This document shows positions 1 to 7,271 of a stretch of 11,137 nt of DNA, in pieces; positions within the stretch are counted from its first letter, which is position 1, and the number at the start of each line of letters is the position of its first letter. A program made the position numbers and the translations under genes. Below the pieces are notes generated by a model. The model saw only the letters and a program-made list of their open reading frames with translations. It was not told the DNA's origin and ran no database searches. The DNA is from Candidatus Luteimonas excrementigallinarum (GTDB taxonomy: Bacteria > Pseudomonadota > Gammaproteobacteria > Xanthomonadales > Xanthomonadaceae), in assembly GCA_019115725.1 (NCBI GenBank), contig DXCY01000182.1, positions 1 to 11,137 of the forward strand. The letters are read 5' to 3'.

Positions 1-676
1 GGCGGAGCCAGGCCAGCATCGCCACCAGGCTGATCCCGTTGGCGATCACCGTGGCCACCGCGGCGCCGGTCATGCCCAGCGCCGGCACCGGGCCCAGACC
101 GAACACGAAAAGCGGCACCAGCACCACGTCCAGCGCCACCACCAGCAGCAGGAACCGGAACGGCGTGCGCGCATCGCCGGCCCCGCGCAGCACCGCCGAG
201 AGGAAGGTGAACATGTACAGGAACGGCACCGCCAGGAAGATCACCTTGAGGTAGCCGTCCGCGTGCGGCAGCGCATCGGCCGGGGTGCCCATCCACTGCA
301 GCAGCTGGCGCGAAAGCGGCAGCCCCGCCACCGCGATCACCAGCGACAGGCCAATGAAGAACGTGGCCGCGGTGCCGATCACCCGCCGTGCCCCGGCCGC
401 GTCGCGCCGGCCCATGGCCTGCGCTACCAGGATCGTTGCCGCCATGCCCAGGCCGAACACCGCCCCGAGCAGGAAGAACATGACGTTGTTGGCGTTGGTG
501 ATCGCCGTCAGCGCCGCCTCGCCGAGGAAGCGCCCGATCCAGAACGCGTTGACCGACCCGTTCAGCGACTGCAGCACGTTCGCGCCCAGGATCGGCAGCG
601 CGAACAGCAGCAGGGTCGGGCCGATCGCACCTTCGGTCAGGTCGCGGGTGCGGACCGGTGAGGAAGGCGGACTCAC
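1..676 (-). CDS. MATE family multidrug efflux transporter, N-terminal half (partial)
   Basis: This is an inner-membrane MATE (multidrug and toxin extrusion) antiporter, a family that expels drugs and metabolites using Na+ or H+ gradients. I translated the minus strand by hand. A GTG start at 676-674 opens a frame with no stop to the window edge (225 codons; full-length members have about 440-460). The N-terminus reads MSPPSSPVRTRDLTEG, followed by a first membrane helix around residues 21-37 (GPTLLLFALPILGANVLQ). Further hydrophobic segments lie near residues 60-85, 100-120 and 140-160, with the typical ILVAQAMGRRD loop and a SAVLRGAGDARTPF segment. The RDLTEG..TLLLFALP opening is characteristic of MATE proteins. 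No clear Shine-Dalgarno sequence precedes the GTG, but it is the first start that fits the family N-terminus. The substrate cannot be deduced, and the C-terminal half lies outside the window. Confidence 0.9.
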   Translation of the reverse strand, partial: MSPPSSPVRTRDLTEGAIGPTLLLFALPILGANVLQSLNGSVNAFWIGRFLGEAALTAITNANNVMFFLLGAVFGLGMAATILVAQAMGRRDAAGARRVIGTAATFFIGLSLVIAVAGLPLSRQLLQWMGTPADALPHADGYLKVIFLAVPFLYMFTFLSAVLRGAGDARTPFRFLLLVVALDVVLVPLFVFGLGPVPALGMTGAAVATVIANGISLVAMLAWLR

Positions 677-808
677 GCGGGTACGATGCCGGGCAGGAGG
701 CGGAACGAGGCGGCGGGCATGGTCATAGCCTAACCGCAACAGTCGTGCTTTCGCCGGTCCCGGTGGCCAGGGCGGGACTACGCGCCGGCGTGTCGTTGGT
801 GGGGGCGA
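677..808. other. Intergenic gap between lipoprotein gene and MATE gene, with a GC hairpin
   Basis: This is a 132-base non-coding gap between two minus-strand genes. It contains an inverted repeat, GTCCCG (757-762) against CGGGAC (773-778), extendable by one G-U pair, with a 10-base loop. It lies about 30 bases past the lipoprotein stop codon. No T-rich tract follows it on the minus strand, so it is not a textbook intrinsic terminator, though it could slow or end transcription. The MATE promoter or start region must also lie here unless the two genes are co-transcribed. I see no convincing -35/-10 pair. Confidence 0.35.
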
Positions 809-1363
809 TCACCTTGAGGAGGCGGGGCGTCTGGCTGAGATGCCGATCACGCAATCGGGTGCATCGGTATTGGCCGAGACGCTGAGACTGCCCTCGTCCC
901 CGTATCGGGCCGTATACCCGCGTACACCGGGAGTTCCGGCAGGGGCATGAGGAGAAGGCGGGATGCCGAAGAATTCACTGGCGCCCAGACGTGCGGCCAG
1001 TGGATCCAGGTTGATGCAAGGGTCGGGTTCAAAATAAGCGATGACGAGTGGGGCGCCGTCAATGCCGTCGTTCCGGACGCGAATCTCCAATTCACGTAGC
1101 ACGTGTCCATCAACATCGCGGAAACCGTCGAACCGCAGGTTGGCGGAATCTGGAACATCGGCAGGCAGAGTGACGAATGGCGCCAGCGCGACTGAGATGT
1201 CGGCCTCGCCGCGAGCGATGGCGTTCATGGCGTTGGCCAACGCCACTAGATCTGGTTCTTGCCCCGAACCCATGTCTGTCATCGAGTCGGCCCGGCCAGC
1301 AGCACAGGCTGCCAGCAGGGTTGTGGAGATAACCAGGGTCAGGAGGAGAGGGGCGATTCGCAC
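809..1363 (-). CDS. Putative outer-membrane lipoprotein of unknown function
   Basis: I do not recognise this 184-residue protein. It has a clear type II signal peptide: MR at the start, a hydrophobic stretch at residues 5-19, and lipobox LAAC with the lipidated cysteine at residue 20. The residue after the cysteine is Ala rather than Asp, so by the +2 rule it should be sent to the outer membrane. The mature part is soluble and has two further cysteines (116 and 171) that could form a periplasmic disulfide. No catalytic motif is visible. The start is GTG (1363-1361) with no good Shine-Dalgarno sequence. It lies on the same strand as the kinase upstream (64 bases away) and the MATE gene downstream (132 bases away). 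Codon use is looser than in the neighbours, with GCT, CCT, GAT, CTA and AGA codons that the mre cluster avoids. This suggests weak expression or a lineage-specific gene. The lipoprotein call is solid; the function is unknown. Confidence 0.75.
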   Translation of the reverse strand: MRIAPLLLTLVISTTLLAACAAGRADSMTDMGSGQEPDLVALANAMNAIARGEADISVALAPFVTLPADVPDSANLRFDGFRDVDGHVLRELEIRVRNDGIDGAPLVIAYFEPDPCINLDPLAARLGASEFFGIPPSPHAPAGTPGVRGYTARYGDEGSLSVSANTDAPDCVIGISARRPASSR

Positions 1364-1427
1364 GTCTGGTCAGTGCCAGGGGGTCGGACGGTGTGGCCCA
1401 TCCTCGTCCCCGCCGGTAGGGGTTGGT

Positions 1428-2363
1428 TCACCCCAGCGAGTAGCCGAACTGCTCGCGGAACTGGGCCGCGAATTCGTCATAGCTGAAGCGCTGGTTCTGG
1501 GTGCCGTGGTGCTCCACCTTCAGCGCGCCCATCAGGTTGCCGATGCGACCGATGGTTCCCCAGTCGTGGCCGCGGATGATCCCGTGGATCAGGCCGGCGC
1601 GGAAGGCATCGCCGCAGCCGGTCGGGTCGGTCACCCGGCGCTCGCGGGCCGGCGGGGCCTCGTGCAGCTTGCCGTCGGCGCGGATGCAGGCGCCCTTGGG
1701 CCCGCGCGTGGCCACATAGGCCTTCACCCGGCTGGCGATCTGCTCCTCGTTCCAGCCGGTGCGCTCCTGCAGCAGGTTGGATTCGTAATCGTTGACCGCG
1801 ATGTAGTCGGCCAGGTCGATGAACTCGCGCAGCTCCTCGCCGTTGAACAGCGGCATGGCCTGGCCCGGGTCGAAGATGAACGGAATGCCGGCCTCGGCGA
1901 ATTCACGCGCGTTCTGCAGCATGCCCTCGCGCCCGTCCGGGCTGACGATGCCGAATTCCACCCCCGGCACGTCCTTCACGTGGTTCTCGTGGCTGCGCAT
2001 CATCGCGCCCGGGTGGAAGGCGGTGATCTGGTTGTTGTCCAGGTCGGTGGTGATGAACGCCTGCGGCGTGAACATGCCGTCCAGCGCCTTCACCTGGTCC
2101 AGGCGGATGGCGTTGTCCTCGAACCACTGCCGGTACGGGGCGAAATCAACGCCCACGGTGGCCATCGGCACCGGATCGCCGCCCAGCAGCTTGAGGTTGT
2201 AGGCGATGTTGCCGGCGCAGCCGCCGAATTCGCGCCGCATCTGCGGCACGTTGAACGACACGTTCAGGATATGGACCTTGTCCGGCAGGATGTGGTTCTT
2301 GAACTGGTCCGGAAACACCATGATGGTGTCGTAGGCAAGGGAACCGCAGATCAGCACCGACAT
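1428..2363 (-). CDS. PfkB-family carbohydrate/nucleoside kinase (adenosine-kinase-like)
   Basis: This 311-residue ATP-dependent kinase belongs to the ribokinase/PfkB family. It opens with MSVLICGSLAYDTIM, the usual first beta strand and substrate-binding loop. The first PfkB signature is FGGCAGNIAYNLKLLGG (about residues 46-62). An NDYE motif sits at 191-194, and the second signature DPTGCGDAFRAG at about 246-257 carries the anion-hole Gly residues and catalytic base Asp252. The length is normal for the family. I chose ATG at 2363 because it gives the standard N-terminus and has an AAGAG element 9 bases upstream. A GTG eight codons further up (2387) would only add an atypical extension. Overall it resembles bacterial proteins annotated as adenosine kinase or 'carbohydrate kinase family protein', but the true substrate (adenosine, ribose, another sugar) cannot be decided from sequence alone. 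It is transcribed divergently from mreB. Confidence 0.88.
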   Translation of the reverse strand: MSVLICGSLAYDTIMVFPDQFKNHILPDKVHILNVSFNVPQMRREFGGCAGNIAYNLKLLGGDPVPMATVGVDFAPYRQWFEDNAIRLDQVKALDGMFTPQAFITTDLDNNQITAFHPGAMMRSHENHVKDVPGVEFGIVSPDGREGMLQNAREFAEAGIPFIFDPGQAMPLFNGEELREFIDLADYIAVNDYESNLLQERTGWNEEQIASRVKAYVATRGPKGACIRADGKLHEAPPARERRVTDPTGCGDAFRAGLIHGIIRGHDWGTIGRIGNLMGALKVEHHGTQNQRFSYDEFAAQFREQFGYSLG

Positions 2364-2687
2364 CGCAAAAGGCTCTTGAAAGGACACAAAGGGCGCTAGG
2401 TTAACGGGCCGCTTGCGCGGAGGCCAGCAGGCGCCGCCGGCTGGCTGGGGGAAAGCGGGGCAGGAATCGCCCGTGGATCGCGCCGTGGCGCGGTCGGTGC
2501 GCGGCCGTTGCGTGATTGCGGTCAGCGCCGATTACCCACGCAGGGGCGCGATTTTGTTAGGCTTGTCCGCCCTGCGGCCGCCGCCGTTGTGCCCCGCAGA
2601 ATCCCCCGCTGATCCCTGTGTTTTCCCCCTGGTTTTCCGCGTACCGCGCTCCTCCGGCGCGTGCGCCCTGCACGGACCCGACGCCCG
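2364..2687. promoter_or_regulatory. Divergent intergenic region between kinase gene and mreB
   Basis: This 324-base gap must contain the promoters for the minus-strand kinase and the plus-strand mreB cluster. I see no strong sigma70 boxes. The best plus-strand candidate is weak: TTGCGT at 2508-2513 and GATTAC at 2530-2535, 16 bases apart, each matching the consensus at only three of six positions. Two inverted repeats are present: GCCAGC (2423-2428) with GCTGGC (2440-2445), and CTGCGG (2572-2577) with CCGCAG (2594-2599). The second would fall in the mreB leader if transcription starts near 2540-2560. Bases 2605-2640 are pyrimidine-rich. No real small ORF or RNA gene is apparent. Confidence 0.4.
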
Positions 2688-3728
<1,041 letters not shown>

Positions 3729-3747
3729 GCGCGCTGCGCACGCGCCG

Positions 3748-3765
3748 GCCGTCAGGGGGGACGGC
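3748..3765 (+). terminator. Hairpin just downstream of mreB, possible attenuator
   Basis: GCCGTC at 3748-3753 pairs perfectly with GACGGC at 3760-3765 around the loop AGGGGG, 19 bases after the mreB stop codon. No U-rich tract follows, so full intrinsic termination is unlikely. Partial attenuation, a Rho-related site or protection of the mreB 3' end are alternatives. The pairing is read directly; the role is a guess. Confidence 0.3.
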
Positions 3766-3806
3766 GGGGCCGGGCGCGGTGTCGCGCCGGCCGTGAGATA
3801 GTTGCC

Positions 3807-3836
3807 CGTTGCCGCGGGCCATGGCCCGTGGCAACG
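3807..3836. repeat. 30-base near-perfect palindrome between mreB and mreC
   Basis: The arms 3807-3821 and 3822-3836 are complementary at every position except 3814/3829, which is a G-T pair (G-U in RNA). The arms begin CGTTGCCGCGGGCC and the centre is CCATGG. As RNA it would form a very stable stem. A GTTG tetranucleotide at 3801-3804 lies just upstream, a layout similar to REP-type elements, which carry GTWG ahead of a stem-loop. It ends 37 bases before the mreC start. It could be a dispersed palindromic repeat, a transcript-stability element or an attenuator; one copy in one window cannot tell these apart. Confidence 0.6.
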
Positions 3837-3873
3837 ACCCTTCGACCCTTTTCTGTGAACCGACGGCTTTCCC

Positions 3874-4872
3874 GTGCCTTCCCTCGCCAGCTCCGCCGCC
3901 CCCCGGCCCGGTGATGTCTCCGGCACGCTGCGCCTGCTGGCGTTCCTGGCGGTGTCGGTGGCGCTGATCGTGGCCGATCACCGCGGCGGCTGGCTGGATC
4001 AGGTGCGCGCCCACGCCAACGTGGCCATGCAGCCGGTGTGGTGGCTGGCGGGCCTGCCTTCGCGGCTGGGACGCAGCGTGCGCGAGGACGCGGTGACCCG
4101 CGGCCTGCTCAGCGAAGACAACCACCGCCTGCGCAACGAGCTGCTGGTGGTGAACGCGCGGCTGGCACGGGCGCAGGCCGCGGCGGCCGAGAACGTGCGT
4201 CTGCGCGAACTGCTGGGTGCGGCCGGCAGCGGCGGCCTGGATGTGCAGCTGGCGCCGATCCTCAACATCGACCTGGACCCCACCCGGCAGCGGCTGATGC
4301 TGCGGGCCGGCACCCGCGACGGCGTGCGCGAGGGCCAGACCGTGATCGATGCCGGCGGCGTGGTGGGGCAGGTGATCCAGACCACGCCCTCCACCGCCAC
4401 GGTGCTGCTGGCCACCGACGTGGATCACGCCGTGCCGGTGCTGGTGGCGCGCACCGGCGTGCGCCTGGTGGCCTATGGCCAGGGCCGCAGTGACCTGCTG
4501 CGGCTGCCGAACGTGCCGCTGTCCATTGATGTCGAGGTCGGTGACGAACTGGTGACCTCCGGCATGGGCGGACGCTTCCCGGCCGGCTTCCCGGTCGGCA
4601 CCATCACCGCGCTGGCGCCCGATGACAGCCGCGCGTTCCTGGTGGGGGAAGTGCAGCCGGCGGCGCAGATCGATCGCGGCCGCGACGTGCTGCTGCTGCG
4701 CGAGGTGGAACTGCCGCCGACTGCGGCTGATGCCGGGGGCTCCGATGTGATTCGCCCCGACGCGGAGGACGCTGAAGCGGCTGATCCTGACGCCGGGGAG
4801 GCTGGCGTCGCGCCCGCGGCGTCAGCGTCCGAAGAGCAGTCCGCGGATGCCGGTCCGGAGGCGCGCCCGTGA
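3874..4872 (+). CDS. mreC: Rod shape-determining protein MreC
   Basis: MreC is a bitopic inner-membrane protein whose periplasmic part assembles and activates PBP2-RodA. At 332 residues it has a short cytoplasmic N-terminus, one membrane helix at about 18-34 (GTLRLLAFLAVSVALIVA), a coiled coil at about 70-116 (REDAVTRGLLSEDNHRLRNE onward), and the paired beta domains at about 120-277. The hallmark TSGMGGRFPAGFPVG is at 228-242. The C-terminus (about 280-332) is a low-complexity Ala/Asp/Glu/Pro tail that the core fold does not need. The GTG start at 3874 is well supported: an in-frame TGA lies at 3856-3858 and no other start codon comes between. There is no Shine-Dalgarno sequence, so translation may depend on the structured leader. 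The stop codon overlaps the mreD start (GTGA, 4869-4872), which indicates translational coupling. Confidence 0.96.
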   Translation: MPSLASSAAPRPGDVSGTLRLLAFLAVSVALIVADHRGGWLDQVRAHANVAMQPVWWLAGLPSRLGRSVREDAVTRGLLSEDNHRLRNELLVVNARLARAQAAAAENVRLRELLGAAGSGGLDVQLAPILNIDLDPTRQRLMLRAGTRDGVREGQTVIDAGGVVGQVIQTTPSTATVLLATDVDHAVPVLVARTGVRLVAYGQGRSDLLRLPNVPLSIDVEVGDELVTSGMGGRFPAGFPVGTITALAPDDSRAFLVGEVQPAAQIDRGRDVLLLREVELPPTAADAGGSDVIRPDAEDAEAADPDAGEAGVAPAASASEEQSADAGPEARP

Positions 4873-5351
4873 AGCGCCGGCCAAGTTCATGGGTGCTGCC
4901 GGTCAGCGTGCTGCTGGCCCTGTTGCTGGGCCTGGTGCCGCTGCCCGACGGGTTGCAGCCCCTGCGGCCGTACTGGCTCGGTCTCGTGGTGGCCTACTGG
5001 GTGCTTGAGGACAGCGATCGCATCGGGCTGGGCTTCGCGTTTTCCATGGGCCTGATCGCAGATCTTGCGTTCGGCAATATTCTTGGCGAGCAGGCGCTGC
5101 GGTTGACGGTGATGGCCTTCATCCTGCAGCGCTTCCGCAGCCAGCTGCGCTTCTTCCCGCTGACCCAGCAGGCGCTGGCCATCGGCGGCCTGCTGCTCAA
5201 CGACCGGGTGGTGAGCGCGGCCGTGCATCTTGCGCTGGGCGTGCAGCAGCTGCCGTGGCTGTATTGGCTGGCGCCGGTGCTGGGCCTGCTGCTGTGGGTG
5301 CCGCTGTGCCTGGTGATGGACGCGCTGCGGTTCCGGCCGCGGACCCGCTGA
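4869..5351 (+). CDS. mreD: Rod shape-determining protein MreD
   Basis: MreD is a small polytopic inner-membrane partner of MreC in the elongasome; the MreC:MreD ratio is thought to tune activation of PBP2-RodA. This copy has 160 residues, the normal length, with about five hydrophobic segments: residues 8-24, 32-46, 51-70, 78-90 and a long C-terminal pair at 102-150. The family-typical RPYWLGLVVAYWVLED (about 33-48) and RIGLGFAFSMGLIADLAFGN (about 51-70) segments are present. It starts with GTG inside the mreC stop (GTGA overlap) and ends 3 bases before the mrdA start codon. The position between mreC and mrdA confirms the call despite the low sequence conservation of MreD proteins in general. 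Confidence 0.93.
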   Translation: MKRRPSSWVLPVSVLLALLLGLVPLPDGLQPLRPYWLGLVVAYWVLEDSDRIGLGFAFSMGLIADLAFGNILGEQALRLTVMAFILQRFRSQLRFFPLTQQALAIGGLLLNDRVVSAAVHLALGVQQLPWLYWLAPVLGLLLWVPLCLVMDALRFRPRTR

Positions 5352-5354
5352 GCC

Positions 5355-7271
5355 ATGGTGTTCCGGGGTCGGGAAAAGCTGCGTAATCCCGCCGTCGAGG
5401 CGGCGCAGTTCCGGGTGCGGGCGCTGATCGGGTTTGCCGGCGTGGCGCTGGCGCTGGCGGTGCTGGCCGGCTGGTATTTCCACCTGCAGGTGGTGCGGCA
5501 CAGCGAGTTCGCCGGTCAGTCGGAGGCCAATCGCGTCACCCCGCGTCCGGTGGTGCCGGGCCGCGGGCTGATCTACGACCGCCAGGGGCGGGTGCTGGCC
5601 GACAACGTGCCCGCCTACCGGCTGGAAGTCACCCCCGAAGACGCCGCCGATACCGACACCCTGATCGCCGGGCTGGGTCGGATCTTCACCCTGGACCCGG
5701 ACGATGTGGAGCGTTTCACCGCCCAGCGCCGGGCGCGCCGCGGGTTCCAGCCGCTGACCCTGAAGATGCGGGTGAGCGAGGAAGAAGTGGCCCGTTTTGC
5801 CGTGGACCGCTGGCGGTTCCCGGGCGTGGAGGTGGTGCCCTACCTCAACCGCCGCTACCCCCATGGCGACCTGTTCGCCCACGTGGTCGGCTACGTGGGA
5901 CGTACCGATGAAAGCGATGTCGAGCGCTACGGCGCCGCCCATGTGCTGTATCCGTACACCGGGCGCACCGGCATCGAGCGTTCGTTCGACGAAGTCCTGC
6001 GCGGCAAGGTGGGTTATGAGCAGGTGGAAACCAACGTGGAGGGCCGCGCGCTGCGCACGCTGGGCCGGCTTCCCGCCACCGCCGGCAGCGATCTGCAGCT
6101 GAGCGTGGATGTGGAACTGCAGCGGGCCATGGTGGAAGCCTTTGGCGAGCTGCACGGATCGGCGGTGGCGGTCGAACCGGCCACCGGCCAGGTGCTGGGC
6201 ATGGTGAGCCTGCCCAGCTTTGACGCCAACCTGTTCGTCAACGGCATTTCCCACGCCGATTACCGCCGGCTGATGGACGACCCGGCGCGGCCCCTGTTCA
6301 ACCGCAATGTGCTGGGGGGCGGGCCGCCGGGCTCCACGATCAAGCCGTTCGTGGCCCTGGCCGGAGTCGACAGCGGGCTGCGCACGCCTGAATCACGGGT
6401 GTTTTCCACTGGCGAATTCTTCATTCCCGGGCAGAGCCGCGGCTATCGCGATGCCGGGCGGGGCGGCGGCTGGGTGGACCTGCGCGATTCGCTCTCGCGC
6501 TCGATCAACTACTACTACTACCAGCTGGCCTACGAGATGGGCATCGACCAGCTTGCCGGCTTCATGCACCGCTACGGCTTCGGCCAGCCCACCGGCATCG
6601 AGCTGGTGGGCGAGAACGCCGGCGTGGTGCCCTCGCGGGAGTGGAAGGCGGGGCAGAGCAACGAGCCCTGGTATCCGGGCGAGACGGTGATTGCCGGGAT
6701 CGGGCAGGGGTACTGGATCGCTACGGCCCTGCAACTGGCGCGCGGCACGGCCGCGATTGCCAACGGCGGCGAGCTGTACCCCCTGAGCCTGGTGGCCGCG
6801 CGCCGCGACGGCTACGACCGGCCCTGGTCCGCCCCGGCGCAGCGGCCGGCGCCGCGCATCACCGACCGGCCCGGGCACCTGCGGGCTGTGCAGGAGGGCA
6901 TGGAAAACACCATTCATGGCCGCGGTACGGCGACGGCCATGGCCCGCGGCGCCGAATACCGGATGGCAGGCAAGACCGGCACCGCCCAGCGCGTGGGCCG
7001 GCGCGGCAATGCGGGCGTTGATCCGCGCAATCTGCCCTACCACCTGCGCCACCAGGCCCTGTTCCTGGGGTATGCGCCGGCGGACAATCCGACCATTGCC
7101 GTGGCCGTGATCGTCGAGCATGGCGGCTACGGCGGGGTCACCGCGGCGCCGATCGCGCGGCGGATCTTTGACGCCTGGCTGGTGGGCGGCGAGGACGGCC
7201 CGGAAGCGGATCCGGACCTGCAGGAAGGTGGGGAAGAGGATGGCGCCGACGCCGCGGGAGCCCAGGCATGA
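5355..7271 (+). CDS. mrdA: Penicillin-binding protein 2, elongation transpeptidase
   Basis: PBP2 is the class B transpeptidase that cross-links nascent glycan made by RodA during cell elongation. The 638-residue protein has one membrane anchor at about 24-45 and a pedestal beginning RPVVPGRGLIYDRQGRVLADN (64-84). The dimerisation-type region around 165-235 includes TGRTGIERSFDEVLRG. The transpeptidase domain spans about 265-605. The active site is complete: S327-T-I-K330 (nucleophile serine), S383-I-N385 (SxN) and K540-T-G. E. coli PBP2 has Ser-Ala-Asp at the second motif, so this is an SxN variant, followed by four consecutive tyrosines. The IGQGYWIATALQLARG stretch (449-464) is typical of PBP2. 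The C-terminus (612-638) is an acidic tail absent from E. coli PBP2 as far as I recall. It starts 3 bases after mreD and shares an ATGA overlap with rodA. Confidence 0.97.
   Translation: MVFRGREKLRNPAVEAAQFRVRALIGFAGVALALAVLAGWYFHLQVVRHSEFAGQSEANRVTPRPVVPGRGLIYDRQGRVLADNVPAYRLEVTPEDAADTDTLIAGLGRIFTLDPDDVERFTAQRRARRGFQPLTLKMRVSEEEVARFAVDRWRFPGVEVVPYLNRRYPHGDLFAHVVGYVGRTDESDVERYGAAHVLYPYTGRTGIERSFDEVLRGKVGYEQVETNVEGRALRTLGRLPATAGSDLQLSVDVELQRAMVEAFGELHGSAVAVEPATGQVLGMVSLPSFDANLFVNGISHADYRRLMDDPARPLFNRNVLGGGPPGSTIKPFVALAGVDSGLRTPESRVFSTGEFFIPGQSRGYRDAGRGGGWVDLRDSLSRSINYYYYQLAYEMGIDQLAGFMHRYGFGQPTGIELVGENAGVVPSREWKAGQSNEPWYPGETVIAGIGQGYWIATALQLARGTAAIANGGELYPLSLVAARRDGYDRPWSAPAQRPAPRITDRPGHLRAVQEGMENTIHGRGTATAMARGAEYRMAGKTGTAQRVGRRGNAGVDPRNLPYHLRHQALFLGYAPADNPTIAVAVIVEHGGYGGVTAAPIARRIFDAWLVGGEDGPEADPDLQEGGEEDGADAAGAQA

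Larger units (their letters stand above)
3729..3873. other. mreB-mreC intergenic region with several inverted and direct repeats
   Basis: This 145-base gap contrasts with the overlapping or 3-base junctions of the next four genes. It contains, in order: a 12-base direct repeat CGCGCCGGCCGT (3741-3752 and 3783-3794); a hairpin GCCGTC/GACGGC with a six-base AGGGGG loop (3748-3765); a very strong palindrome (3807-3836); and a tandem 8-base repeat CGACCCTT (3835-3842 and 3843-3850) followed by a short T run (3849-3852). The first copy of the 12-base repeat can also pair, with one bulge, with GGCCGGGCGCG at 3768-3778, so alternative folds compete. Together this looks like a transcript-processing or attenuation segment that could set mreB output apart from mreCD; that role is inference. 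Confidence 0.6.

Noticed and set aside
1408..1422. CCCC/GGGG inverted repeat between kinase and lipoprotein genes
   Set aside because: A 4-base GC stem without a T tract is not distinguishable from chance in this GC-rich sequence.
1041..2399. Long open plus-strand frame (452 codons) opposite the lipoprotein and kinase genes
   Set aside because: It is antisense to two genes with clear family features, is rich in His/Arg/Gly/Ala as GC-rich shadow frames are, and shows no domain.
2508..2535. Sigma70-like promoter for mreB
   Set aside because: Each box matches the consensus at only three of six positions, which is expected by chance in a region of this size. I kept it as a weak candidate inside the intergenic entry.
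2661..2687. N-terminal extension of MreB from GTG 2661
   Set aside because: The added residues are Arg/Pro-rich and unlike any MreB. The ATG at 2688 gives the exact family N-terminus.
4887..6254. Long minus-strand frame (455 codons) opposite mreD and mrdA
   Set aside because: It is antisense to two certain genes and has a Gln/His/Arg-rich shadow composition.
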